The notes under the pieces are model-generated. The model made no database searches. It had not been told where the DNA came from and saw only the letters and a program-made list of their open reading frames with translations. A DNA stretch of 44,265 bases. Origin: TH1177 sp042138015. GTDB lineage: Archaea; Thermoproteota; Nitrososphaeria; Nitrososphaerales; Nitrososphaeraceae. Every line of letters starts with the position of its first letter. The stretch's first letter is position 1. Both the position numbers and the translations under genes were made by a program. The DNA is taken from positions 1 through 44,265 of the forward strand of contig JBHIVA010000015.1 in the NCBI GenBank assembly GCA_042138015.1. The letters are read 5' to 3'. Below, piece by piece: positions 1 to 9,108 of the stretch.

Positions 1-56
1 ATTATTATTACAGGATATTTATAAAATATTTTCATCATTCCACATCTAATTATAAA

Positions 57-2690
57 TTAAAAGTATATTCTTAGTGTTAGAATTTTAAACTGCCCTATTT
101 CCATCTGTAAAGAATGCCCTTGGATTATTTCTAAAGGTTTTATACTTTTTCCATTAAAATCTATAGATTCTGCAGATTTGATTTTCAAAGGTAATTGCAT
201 TCTTACATTAGTTTTTATACCCTCTGTTTCATACACCCTAATGATTATAGATTTTTTATCTTCATTTAGTTTCATCGTACTCAAGATTACATTTTTTTTA
301 TCCAAACTAAAAAAAGATTTAGAAGGGGGTAACTCTTGATGTTCTTTCAAAGTCTTAGTACTGTTATTAGTTAGATTGTTACCGTTTCTTTTAATCTGAA
401 ATGTAAGTAAGGGCATATTGATTTCCATACCATGTCTATAAATATTGTCTTTTCTCCAGTCATTATCATGTGGTAGAATGGAATATCTAAAAGTATATGG
501 TTTCATTTCTGAAGCATCAGGGGTTGGAATACAAGGTCCCATTAACCCATCTGCTGACAATAATACAATACTTCTTAATAGAGTAATATACATGGTATTA
601 TCTCTTATCTCATGGGAAGGCATTCCATGATGCAACAAACTAACTCCAATTCTTTTCTTTAGATTATTTTTTTCAGATGCATAATCAATCCATTCAAAGG
701 AAGGGAAAACTCCAGAAGGTTTTTCGAACCAGTTAGGTTCATTTCTCTTATAATAAAGATTAGTATTTCTTTTAACTGCACCAAATTGTGTTCCACACCA
801 ATAGCTTTTAGATTTTACCGAAGTATCAAATTTGATTCTAAGTCTCGAGTTAGGATGCTTATGGTGAATATGTGTTATAAAATCCACTCTATTTAGATCC
901 TTATATATTATTATTTCTTTTTCTATATCTATAAAATCATGTCTAAATAATACTGGTTTTAATTTTTCGGTAAATCTATATGGCCATCTTAACGCATAAT
1001 ACTTACTTTTGAATTTTATATGAGTCTTTAATTTACCAATTACAACATCATATTTTTCTGGATTGAATATTCCATACTTAATACCTTCTCCTGATTCGGA
1101 CTTTACTAACGAAAGATTCTCCCTATGATAATACAAATCTCCAATTTCTTCTTCTAAACATATTTCGTTACCAGTTAAATATGATATTTTATTATTATTT
1201 TTATCCATTTTTGTAATCGAGATTATCGCATTTTCTCTATTAACTTCTATTTCATATTCTTTATTATTAAAATTTGTATCACGAGTTATAATTGTTTCAA
1301 TATTCATCCTATCTGATTTAACAATTTCCAGTGTCTTATAACCTAAAGAAGGAACAGTGATAATAAATCCAATCTTTATTTTCTTTATAGAATTGTCTGG
1401 GTATAGAGAATAATCTAGAATTTCGATTTCTACTCTCTGATTATTATGGATTAGCCCAGAAATTCCCATAACCTTATTTTCATCAAATTCTAGAGTTAGT
1501 TCTGTCCAATTAGTTACATCCCATGACAGCGGATTAAAAATAAAAATATCACTTTTATTTCCAGTTCTATGAGATATTTTTTTTATGTACTCTTGAATGG
1601 AACTTCCTATACTTTTCTTTGCATTATCAAATATCTCTTTTATTTCCTTGTAGACCTCATCAACACCAGTTCCTGGTAAAACATCATGCATTGCAATAAA
1701 GAGCATCTCTTTCCAGTGCTTAGAAAGTAAATCAGAAATATTCTCATCGTGTATATTTAATAACCAGGTAATTGTATCCAATCTTTCAAGGAGCAATAGA
1801 CTATTCTCAAATTCTTTTGCTTCTTGTTTTATCCACATTCTAGTGGAAGTACAATCAGGATATACCGCAGAAAATTTACCTGAATACATTTCCCCTTTTC
1901 TATTTTTAAAATTTATATTTTGTTTTTCTAATTCCCTAAAAAACTGGAGTGGAGTAGAGATTGACATTTTATGTCTCTTTGCATAATTTCCATTTTTATC
2001 AATTGACTTTTCATTCCATTCATTAACCGCTTGTATTAGCTCTGGCTGAGGGGGAGTCGAGCCACTTCCTGATAACATTAGAATCTGATTAGAAGAAGAA
2101 TGTGTTTTTAATTTTCTGTAAGCTTTATCCAACTCATTTAAAAATAACCCGGCACGATATCCTAGTGGCATCCAATGTGTTAAAATTCGGGATCCATCTA
2201 TACCTTCCCAATAAAATTCAGAAGGAACAGCTCTATCTAAACCTCTTCGAAAAATACAATATTTATATCCTGCATTTTTTAAAATTTGTGGCCACTGTGC
2301 ATTAAATCCAAATTCATCTGCTCCATAAGCTAGAGTTACATCATGATTTAATTTTTCCTTTAAAAATTTTTTCCCTTCAGTAATTTCTCTAATAAGTACT
2401 TCACCATTAGGAACCATCGTATCAGCTAGTAAATATTGACCTCCTGCAATTTCTATTTTATTTTCTTTAATCAGATCACTTATTTCTGAAAATAAATGAG
2501 GATAATCCTTTTCAATTTTTTCTAATAAATAAGTTTGTTCGATCATAAATCTGTACTCAGACTTTTTGATAAGGTCTATAGCCTGTTTTAAAATTACCTC
2601 AATATTCACAAAATAGTAGTCTTGTCTATTTAAAATCCAAACAGCATCGTAATGCATATGTGGAACGACATGAATGGTAGGTTCACTCAT
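57..2690 (-). CDS. GH38 family alpha-mannosidase / mannosylglycerate hydrolase-like
   Basis: Glycoside hydrolase family 38. Near the N-terminus is the metal-site motif H-M-H-Y-D-A-V-W (residues 11-18; H13 and D15 are the expected zinc ligands). At 125-128 is D-E-F-G, whose Asp matches the family nucleophile, followed by Q-W-P. Further on, H-D-V-L-P-G-T-G matches the second metal-ligand region. The C-terminal half is the beta-sandwich typical of GH38. At 877 residues it is full length and similar in size to bacterial MngB-type mannosylglycerate hydrolases. No signal peptide is visible, so it should be cytoplasmic. Its start lies 2 bases after the stop of the upstream mannosyl-3-phosphoglycerate phosphatase gene, so the two are almost certainly co-transcribed. 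That pairing suggests mannosylglycerate or a related mannoside as substrate. This is inference; a general alpha-mannosidase is the alternative. Confidence 0.85.
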   Translation of the reverse strand: MSEPTIHVVPHMHYDAVWILNRQDYYFVNIEVILKQAIDLIKKSEYRFMIEQTYLLEKIEKDYPHLFSEISDLIKENKIEIAGGQYLLADTMVPNGEVLIREITEGKKFLKEKLNHDVTLAYGADEFGFNAQWPQILKNAGYKYCIFRRGLDRAVPSEFYWEGIDGSRILTHWMPLGYRAGLFLNELDKAYRKLKTHSSSNQILMLSGSGSTPPQPELIQAVNEWNEKSIDKNGNYAKRHKMSISTPLQFFRELEKQNINFKNRKGEMYSGKFSAVYPDCTSTRMWIKQEAKEFENSLLLLERLDTITWLLNIHDENISDLLSKHWKEMLFIAMHDVLPGTGVDEVYKEIKEIFDNAKKSIGSSIQEYIKKISHRTGNKSDIFIFNPLSWDVTNWTELTLEFDENKVMGISGLIHNNQRVEIEILDYSLYPDNSIKKIKIGFIITVPSLGYKTLEIVKSDRMNIETIITRDTNFNNKEYEIEVNRENAIISITKMDKNNNKISYLTGNEICLEEEIGDLYYHRENLSLVKSESGEGIKYGIFNPEKYDVVIGKLKTHIKFKSKYYALRWPYRFTEKLKPVLFRHDFIDIEKEIIIYKDLNRVDFITHIHHKHPNSRLRIKFDTSVKSKSYWCGTQFGAVKRNTNLYYKRNEPNWFEKPSGVFPSFEWIDYASEKNNLKKRIGVSLLHHGMPSHEIRDNTMYITLLRSIVLLSADGLMGPCIPTPDASEMKPYTFRYSILPHDNDWRKDNIYRHGMEINMPLLTFQIKRNGNNLTNNSTKTLKEHQELPPSKSFFSLDKKNVILSTMKLNEDKKSIIIRVYETEGIKTNVRMQLPLKIKSAESIDFNGKSIKPLEIIQGHSLQMEIGQFKILTLRIYF

Positions 2691-2692
2691 TT

Positions 2693-3547
2693 TTAATTCC
2701 TCTCTAAAACATAATTTAAAATGACTTCTTTCCAGCCTTCCTGTGCTATTCCTTTAACTCTTTTCAGATTACTAATATCCATACGAGCATAGCCTTTGAA
2801 AATATTCCTTACCAGAAAAGCTTGATCTACATTTTCGAACATTGAAACATCATTTAAGGCGTCACCTATAGCTATCACTTCAACCTTTTCATTTTCACAT
2901 TTTTTATAAAACAGGTTTTTCAATATTGAGACTGCTGAACCTTTGTTATGGAATGCTGAAACCGTAAAATATCTAGTACCCTGTACCATCATCAAGTTTT
3001 TATCCTTCAACTTCCGTTCCAACTCGATTCTGTTATCTTCATGTATCTCAATGATCGTTTCACTATATTCTCGTGATGCCATTAATTTGGCATCTTCTAT
3101 CGAAATTCCTACTTTATCAGCCAATTCTTCAATCGAAAAATCTGAAACTGTCTTAAATCTGATTTGAAAATTGTTACGTATATCATTAAGTATCTCTACT
3201 ATTTTCTCGTAAGATTTTCCCAATACAATCCCCAAATTTCCATTCATCTCCTTAGTATCTAAACCCAAATTCTCAAAATCAAGATCAAAATAACTTTTTG
3301 AGAATATTATAGCACCACCATTTTCTACGATATATGGATCATCTATTTCTAGATCTTTTCTTATTTTTTCTTGTTCTATTCTTGTCTTAGTTGAACAAAG
3401 AATTAACGGAATTTGATTCTTTTTAAGCATCATTATAAATTTTTTGATATCACCATAACCATCAGAATGAATCATTTCTCCATTGTTTCTAACATATGAT
3501 TGTACAAGCGTATTATCAATATCCGAAAAAATCAAGTATTTTGTCAT
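2693..3547 (-). CDS. Mannosyl-3-phosphoglycerate phosphatase (HAD superfamily)
   Basis: HAD-type phosphatase of 284 residues. Motif I is F-S-D-I-D-N-T-L (residues 7-14, nucleophile D9, acid/base D11). Motif II is L-C-S-T-K-T. Motif IV is G-D-A-L-N-D-V-S-M-F. The cap region and V-E-N-G-G-A-I-I motif are as in MPGP/sucrose-phosphatase-like HADs. Known family role: dephosphorylation of 2-O-mannosyl-3-phosphoglycerate to the compatible solute mannosylglycerate. The matching synthase (MpgS) is not in this window. The gene is the first of a two-gene unit with the GH38 enzyme. An AT-rich stretch with a TATA-like element precedes it, within the 72 bases separating it from the DnaJ-ferredoxin gene. 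Other sugar-phosphate HAD specificities cannot be excluded. Confidence 0.8.
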   Translation of the reverse strand: MTKYLIFSDIDNTLVQSYVRNNGEMIHSDGYGDIKKFIMMLKKNQIPLILCSTKTRIEQEKIRKDLEIDDPYIVENGGAIIFSKSYFDLDFENLGLDTKEMNGNLGIVLGKSYEKIVEILNDIRNNFQIRFKTVSDFSIEELADKVGISIEDAKLMASREYSETIIEIHEDNRIELERKLKDKNLMMVQGTRYFTVSAFHNKGSAVSILKNLFYKKCENEKVEVIAIGDALNDVSMFENVDQAFLVRNIFKGYARMDISNLKRVKGIAQEGWKEVILNYVLERN

Positions 3548-3619
3548 GTCTTTTTACTCTTCTCTTTAAGAAAACTAACTTATACTTTAACGTAAGAACT
3601 TACATAAGAATTTTACATA

Positions 3620-4186
3620 TCAAGGATAGATCTGTCTCCCAGTAGTTTTGTCGATAATTTTGATAGCTTTTGTAGGACAGGTCTGAGCAGCATCAAAGAT
3701 ATCTTTAAAGTCATTTCCTGATTCAGAGATAACCTTCGCCTTGGGATTGATGATCCTATTTGTCTCAATACGGAATACGTTTGGAGCAAGAATTTCACAA
3801 CTCCCAAAAGCCATACATAAGGAATCTTCTATAAGAATTTTAAACCTTGATTTATTCGTCTGCTCTTTGAATTTAATAAAAGAATCATTTACCTTTTTAT
3901 TTATGTTTATCTGTGTATCTGCATAAGAAATATTTGTATCAAAATCATGGGCAATTTCTTTATTCTGAACTTCTAAACATATTTTATCATATTGCTTCCT
4001 TTTAATACTATCAGATAAAACTTCAAAAGCGATGTTGATCTTTTTAATCATTTCCAAGTTATTCATTTTGTCTAAATTCTTATCTGGATGATACTTTTTA
4101 ACTAATTTCCTATACGCTTTCTTTATTTCTATGGTATCTGAATCGACAGTTAGTCCAAGAATACCGTAATATCCATGAATATCCAA
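3620..4186 (-). CDS. DnaJ-ferredoxin fusion protein
   Basis: A two-domain protein of 188 residues. Residues 4-68 are a J-domain with the H-P-D tripeptide at 33-35, which stimulates Hsp70 (DnaK) ATPase. Residues about 115-183 are a single-cluster ferredoxin domain with C124, C130 and C170-P. The position where a fourth Cys would fall (127) is Phe, so the pattern C-x2-F-x2-C...C-P predicts a [3Fe-4S] cluster or a [4Fe-4S] cluster with one open site. The start is a TTG at 4184-4186; the nearby ATG is out of frame. DnaJ-ferredoxin fusions are known from Thaumarchaeota and from plants/algae, so this also supports the taxonomic call. Its job is unproven; Fe-S assembly or redox-sensitive chaperone recruitment are guesses. 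Confidence 0.88.
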   Translation of the reverse strand: MDIHGYYGILGLTVDSDTIEIKKAYRKLVKKYHPDKNLDKMNNLEMIKKINIAFEVLSDSIKRKQYDKICLEVQNKEIAHDFDTNISYADTQININKKVNDSFIKFKEQTNKSRFKILIEDSLCMAFGSCEILAPNVFRIETNRIINPKAKVISESGNDFKDIFDAAQTCPTKAIKIIDKTTGRQIYP

Positions 4187-4315
4187 TTATTAACTACATT
4201 GTTTTCCGAGTTTATTTCTTTTTGCATGTTTAATCAGACATTCCTAATAAAAAAAATCTATTTCTTTTCATTTAATTTCTTTTTATTTCTAATTTTTTGC
4301 TACGATCACTTAACA

Positions 4316-5368
4316 CTATTTTGTATTATAAATTAATTGTGAGCTTAAATTAAGTAATTCTGTATTTTCCAAAAAATAACATTCTTGATTCTTTAATGTC
4401 TTGGCCAATCTAACCACATACGATTGAATTAACATAGTAGAAAACAATAATATCTTAATATCGTTATGATCCGGAATTTCCACCACAATGGCATTTAATT
4501 TTCTTTTTTTTAGCAATCTGATTAATTTTTTTACTTTATCGTTGATACTATGCTTCGGTGATGAAAATACCAATACTAAATCATCTTCAGTAATCTCAAA
4601 TAGAGGTGCATGACAAAAATTCTCTAAGGAATAGGCAAAAGATTTCCATCCAAATACTTCATTTATTTTTAATGATCCATATATCGAGATGGGAAATAAA
4701 ATAGAATTTCCTAAAAAGATAATAGACCCTCTTCCAGGTGAGCGCAAGAGATTCTCAGTTTTAGAAACTAAAACTTTTGCTTTTCTCTTAGATTTTTCAT
4801 ATATAGAACTTAGATTGTCTACTTTAACATACTTTCCCACTATATTTGCACAAGTTAACATACTTATTACAAAACTCAAAGTTCCTGCAGTAGTTACTCC
4901 AATATTTTTATAATCTAGATATACCACATCATCACAATTTTTTGCCAATTGACTAGTCAGATTGTTTGTGACCGCAATTAATTTATTAGAATATTTTTTA
5001 ATTTTTCGTGCTACCAAAATATTTTCTTGTGTTTTTCCAGAAATCGAAATTATAAAAACCGTTTTCCCTGAACTGATAGAAGGATTTATCAACATGTCTG
5101 CAGGATCAATACATCTCGCATTAAAATTAGTTAGATAACTACAAATCAGCCCAACTACATAGGAATCGCCCGAACCTACGAAAATACAATTATGAACACT
5201 TTCAATTCGAGCAAGTCTCTTAATTTTTGGAATTTCCAGGATTTGACGATTAATTTCGCTTTCCATAGCTTCTATCGAATTCATTTTTCTTTTTTGATTC
5301 ATGAAATTATTTAAAGAATTCTTGAAAACCTTACTACGTATACAAACCATGGATATTTTATTAATCAC
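4316..5368 (-). CDS. Double-SIS domain phosphosugar-binding protein
   Basis: A 350-residue protein with two sugar-isomerase (SIS) domains. The first has V-G-S-G-D-S-Y and I-S-I-S-G-K-T-Q-E (phosphate-binding Ser/Thr loops) followed by A-V-T-N. The second begins around residue 210 with I-F-L-G-N-S and contains S-L-E-N-F-C-H-A-P, equivalent to the E-x-F-x-H-G-P motif of the GlmS isomerase half. It lacks the glutaminase domain of GlmS. A sugar-phosphate isomerase or deaminase role is likely, and the mannose-related genes next door make hexose-6-phosphate a reasonable substrate class, but that is inference. Two starts are possible: GTG at 5368 (used here) or the in-frame ATG at 5350, which would remove six residues. 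It stands alone, separated by 129 bases from the DnaJ-ferredoxin gene. Confidence 0.78.
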   Translation of the reverse strand: MINKISMVCIRSKVFKNSLNNFMNQKRKMNSIEAMESEINRQILEIPKIKRLARIESVHNCIFVGSGDSYVVGLICSYLTNFNARCIDPADMLINPSISSGKTVFIISISGKTQENILVARKIKKYSNKLIAVTNNLTSQLAKNCDDVVYLDYKNIGVTTAGTLSFVISMLTCANIVGKYVKVDNLSSIYEKSKRKAKVLVSKTENLLRSPGRGSIIFLGNSILFPISIYGSLKINEVFGWKSFAYSLENFCHAPLFEITEDDLVLVFSSPKHSINDKVKKLIRLLKKRKLNAIVVEIPDHNDIKILLFSTMLIQSYVVRLAKTLKNQECYFLENTELLNLSSQLIYNTK

Positions 5369-5589
5369 TTTTAATAAAAAATATGTAATTAATCTTTATG
5401 AGGTCATTTGGATCATGAAATATACACTTGTTAGAGTAAATAATATAAAATGAATCTTAAGATGTATTCCATATAATGTCCTAATGTATTAACCGTATTT
5501 AGTAAGGGCAATGTCTAGAGTTTAAGACTTCGCTAATAGAAATTTTCTTCTTAAATCATCAAAAAATCCGTAAGCTTAGAATATATGCT

Positions 5590-5597
5590 TTTATATC
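5590..5597 (+). promoter_or_regulatory. TATA box of the SDR gene
   Basis: The octamer TTTATATC is centred about 29 bases upstream of the TTG start at 5623. That is the archaeal TATA-to-transcription-start distance, so the message would be leaderless. This supports the TTG as the true start. Confidence 0.5.
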
Positions 5598-5622
5598 TAA
5601 CAATTGAGGTTAGCATTAATTA

Positions 5623-6378
5623 TTGAAATTACAGAATAAGGTTGCAATAGTTACCGGTGCAAGCGGAACTGTCGGTAAGGATATTAGTAGAAAACTTGTT
5701 TCAGAGGGATGCAAAGTTGTTCTTGTAGGAAAAAATAGTAGAAAATTAAATAAATTGGTTCAAGAATTGGGAAAAAAAGATAATCTTCTACCTTTACCTT
5801 CAGACATTACGAAGGAAGGAGATGTACTAAATATTGTAGAGCAAACTACAAATATTTTTAATACAATAGATATTTTGGTTAATAATGCTGGTATAATAAA
5901 TGATCCAGAACCTTTCCACCTCACCAATCAAGATGAATGGATGAACTTGATCGAGGTTAATCTCGTGGGTACCTTACATATGACAAAAGCAGTCTTACCA
6001 ATAATGATGGAAAATAAGAATGGAAACATTGTAAATATTTCCTCTACATTAGGAACAAAAGCAATCCCAGGAGTACCCCTTTCAATTTATGGTCTTACAA
6101 AAGGAGGACTAATATCCTTCACAAAACACGTCTCTGTAGAGTATGGTCAGTATGGAATAAGATGTAATTGCATTGTTCCATCAGCTATTAGATCACCTTA
6201 TCTCGAACCTTATTTGAGTGATGAAAACGCAAGGAAAACATTGGAATCTTCATTTCCACTTGGAAAAATTGGCGATCCAATCGATGTCTCTAATGCCGTG
6301 CTTTATCTATGTTCCAATGATTCTAAATGGGTTACTGGAACAGAACTTAATGTAGATGGTGGTATGTCCGCTAAATAA
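5623..6378 (+). CDS. SDR family oxidoreductase (FabG-like)
   Basis: A classical short-chain dehydrogenase/reductase of 251 residues. The Rossmann cofactor loop is T-G-A-S-G-T-V-G (residues 11-18), followed by N-N-A-G at 87-90. The catalytic Ser is at 140/141, with Tyr156 and Lys160 in Y-G-L-T-K. The C-terminal T-G-x-E-L-N-V-D-G-G closes the fold. It resembles 3-oxoacyl-ACP / acetoacetyl-CoA reductases. Because the window holds a PHA synthase locus 28 kb away, a PhaB-like role supplying 3-hydroxyacyl-CoA is possible, but nothing local ties it to that. The TTG start is supported by a well-placed TATA box. It is a single-gene unit with a symmetrical inverted repeat immediately after the stop. 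Confidence 0.88.
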   Translation: MKLQNKVAIVTGASGTVGKDISRKLVSEGCKVVLVGKNSRKLNKLVQELGKKDNLLPLPSDITKEGDVLNIVEQTTNIFNTIDILVNNAGIINDPEPFHLTNQDEWMNLIEVNLVGTLHMTKAVLPIMMENKNGNIVNISSTLGTKAIPGVPLSIYGLTKGGLISFTKHVSVEYGQYGIRCNCIVPSAIRSPYLEPYLSDENARKTLESSFPLGKIGDPIDVSNAVLYLCSNDSKWVTGTELNVDGGMSAK

Positions 6379-6382
6379 AGAT

Positions 6383-6401
6383 TTACTAATAGTATTAGTA
6401 A
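6383..6401. terminator. Inverted repeat after the SDR gene
   Basis: TTACTAATA and its exact reverse complement flank a single G, starting five bases after the SDR stop codon. It could act as a short hairpin at the transcript end or be a protein-binding dyad. No T-run follows directly, so the terminator role is uncertain. Confidence 0.35.
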
Positions 6402-6642
6402 TAACAAAAGTATCTTTCTCTTGGAAAATATTTATTTAAGCATGAATATAATAAATTTAGAAATAATTTTTCTAATTATTTTAAATTAACGATATAACAT
6501 TAGAACTACGTCTTGTTACAAATATGAAGGTCATTAGGTTTTTACTTAATGATAGAATTAAAACAATATAGTAAAAGTAAATCCAGATGAAAGAAAAAAA
6601 GTGATGTATGAAAATAATAGCAAATATCTATTTATGCCTTTT

Positions 6643-8964
6643 TTAAAGAAAAATAACTGGCTTTGTTGTCGATTTCAACACTTTTTTTGCTACACTCCCA
6701 ATTTCTTGCTCTGTTTGACCCAGACCCTTTGAACCCATCACAATCAGATCTACATCTAATTTTTCTGCAAGGTCTATTATTTTGTTTCCAGGATCACCTA
6801 ACTTTACAATTCTCTCGCAGTTGTATTTATTATTAATAACAATACTTTTTAATATTTTTCTCCCATTATGTTCCATCTGTTCGATCAATTCTGAATCAAG
6901 TATTTCTTCATCCTGTTCAATCCATTCGATTATATGAACCATAAAAATTTTTAGATTAGCATTATTTTCAAATAAGTATTCAAGATATTTTAAAGATTTA
7001 ATGGATTTGTATGATCCATCTATTGCAACAAGAATTTTTTTAAGATCTTTATAATTTTCTATATTTCTTGTTTCGTCTCTATCGGAATTAATAGGAGATA
7101 TGCGTTGGTTTTGAGATGTTGTTACCTTCCTCATAACTTCTATTATTCCTCCCCTTGATTCTATTATAGGTAACATAATCATTGTAATTGCAGATCCAGA
7201 TGCCCATATTATTGCAATATATATCCATAAAGTAAATACATTTAAAGAAAACACATATCCAGAGATATAGAGAGGAAGTGGCCATACAATAACTAATGAA
7301 AAAGTAAAGAATATTGCAAATTTATAGGTAAATCTAGCATTTATTTTTAAAAATCTTTCATCATTATCTTGTTCAATAATCTCTCTAATTTTCTGGTCGG
7401 TAACAAAAATTTTTTGTTTCATGATATTGAAATTGAAATTTTCTGGTTTCAATAGGCTTATTATTATAGAAATTATACCACCTGAGCTTATGGATACAAT
7501 ATTACCAAATAAAAGTGGCATGTATTCCTTAGTTGATTCAATTGAAATATCTCCATAAAATGTATAAGCAATAACTAACCAAGTAGTAATTCCAAAAACT
7601 AAACCTAACAGAGAACCAGTAATTATTGCATTTTTATTTGTTTTCTTCCAAATCAATGCTATTGTTAAGGGAATTACCGAAGGTCCAATTATAATACCCA
7701 TAGTTAGGTACATATATCCAAGACTGATTCCGAGAGGGAATAGAAGTGATGCCAGTATTCCAATACCTATACCAAATCCTATAATAGCCAACCTAGATAT
7801 GCGAATTAGCTCACGCCCTGAAGCTGAGGGTTTAATATATGATCTGTAGATATCATATGTAGTTAATGATGATGCTGCTATCAGTTGAGCTGATCCAGCA
7901 GAAGTTACTGCAGTAAAGACTGCAGTCAATATCAAGATCGCACCTATATCCCCTAATAATTCAGATGCAGCTGATGGTGCCACCAATCCATAATTAACCT
8001 CTTGAGGGGTTAAAGAAAGTCCCATGGAAATAGCAGCTAGTCCCAAAGAGGTAGCCAAAGTAAAGGGAATAGAGAACCATACCAGTCCGCCTATCAGAAA
8101 ACCACGAATAGCTGATTTTGGCCTGGAGGCAATTGCTCTCTGCCAATACGCTTGATCGGTAAACACACTACCGAAATTTCCAACGATATTTATGATACCA
8201 AAACTTAATGCTCCTATTGATGCCAAAGTTAGGAAAGACCCATGTGAATTCCCTTCAACAGGATCGATCAATGCAATATTTGTTAATTTATTATACATTC
8301 CTTCAATTCCATCAATTTGTGGATTGATAAAATATATTGCAACCACAAATATCAATACTATACAAAAAATAAAAGCGGTATTAAGGTAATCTGCAAAAAA
8401 AGTAGCTTTTAGTCCTCCAAAAATAGTATAAATAATTACTCCTATCGGAATCAAAAGTGCTGCAATAGTGATATTAACTCCTGTTAAGGCATTAACTACA
8501 GCTGCTCCCCCAAGAATCAACATTGTAGTTATTATTATATTTGTGATTAACCCAAAAAAAAGAAATACTTTGTGAGCTTTGAATCCAAACCTTGCAGAAA
8601 TTATTTCAGGAAATGTGTGAGATGAAGGCGCTTTTCTTTTTAATTCTATAACTAGAATAGCAAAGAGAACGACTTGTATACTCGCACCAGCCGCATACCA
8701 AAAAAGTCCTCCTATGCCAAATTCATATGTTACTGTAGAAGATTGAAGTAATGTAGCAGCCCACGTCCATGCTGAAACAACTGATGATGCAATTAATCCC
8801 GATTTAACATTCCTACCAGCAGTTGAAAACCATTCAAAAGTCTTTCGAGTCCCAAGCCATTTTGTCTCGGCTTTAACCAACGTCATTACTATCAGTGCCA
8901 TGGCTATTCCAATGCCAAGTAAGATGAAATAACCAAATTCTTGGGACAGGATAGCCTGCAACAT
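6643..8964 (-). CDS. DUR3-type urea:Na+/H+ symporter fused to a UspA domain
   Basis: A 773-residue sodium:solute symporter. Its N-terminal region reads like the urea-active DUR3 branch: T-W-A-A-T-L-L-Q-S-S, then F-W-Y-A-A-G-A-S-I-Q, then A-P-S-S-H-T-F-P-E-I. About 13-15 hydrophobic segments span residues 10-620. After a charged linker, residues 642-773 form a universal stress protein domain starting K-K-I-L-V-A-I-D-G-S. It carries the ATP-binding signature G-S-K-G-(9 residues)-G-S near 743-756. The USP part should face the cytoplasm and may sense ATP/AMP to gate uptake (inference). The gene is divergent from an Lrp-like regulator and belongs to the urea-use region. DUR3-like transporters normally end without a USP domain, so the fusion is notable. 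Confidence 0.85.
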   Translation of the reverse strand: MLQAILSQEFGYFILLGIGIAMALIVMTLVKAETKWLGTRKTFEWFSTAGRNVKSGLIASSVVSAWTWAATLLQSSTVTYEFGIGGLFWYAAGASIQVVLFAILVIELKRKAPSSHTFPEIISARFGFKAHKVFLFFGLITNIIITTMLILGGAAVVNALTGVNITIAALLIPIGVIIYTIFGGLKATFFADYLNTAFIFCIVLIFVVAIYFINPQIDGIEGMYNKLTNIALIDPVEGNSHGSFLTLASIGALSFGIINIVGNFGSVFTDQAYWQRAIASRPKSAIRGFLIGGLVWFSIPFTLATSLGLAAISMGLSLTPQEVNYGLVAPSAASELLGDIGAILILTAVFTAVTSAGSAQLIAASSLTTYDIYRSYIKPSASGRELIRISRLAIIGFGIGIGILASLLFPLGISLGYMYLTMGIIIGPSVIPLTIALIWKKTNKNAIITGSLLGLVFGITTWLVIAYTFYGDISIESTKEYMPLLFGNIVSISSGGIISIIISLLKPENFNFNIMKQKIFVTDQKIREIIEQDNDERFLKINARFTYKFAIFFTFSLVIVWPLPLYISGYVFSLNVFTLWIYIAIIWASGSAITMIMLPIIESRGGIIEVMRKVTTSQNQRISPINSDRDETRNIENYKDLKKILVAIDGSYKSIKSLKYLEYLFENNANLKIFMVHIIEWIEQDEEILDSELIEQMEHNGRKILKSIVINNKYNCERIVKLGDPGNKIIDLAEKLDVDLIVMGSKGLGQTEQEIGSVAKKVLKSTTKPVIFL

Positions 8965-9108
8965 CTGTAAATATATATTGAGTTATTTAAGATTAGATTT
9001 TTAGAAAATTAATCTAAATACAATAAAGGTAATTTAATATAAAAATATCTAAAAAATATTGGCCTATTAAAATTAAAATAATCCCATTTATATTAAATCA
9101 ATACCTCC

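Noticed and set aside
3590..3606. Short GTAAG-AA-CTTAC dyad before the phosphatase gene
   Set aside because: Five-base arms are too short to distinguish from chance in AT-rich DNA.
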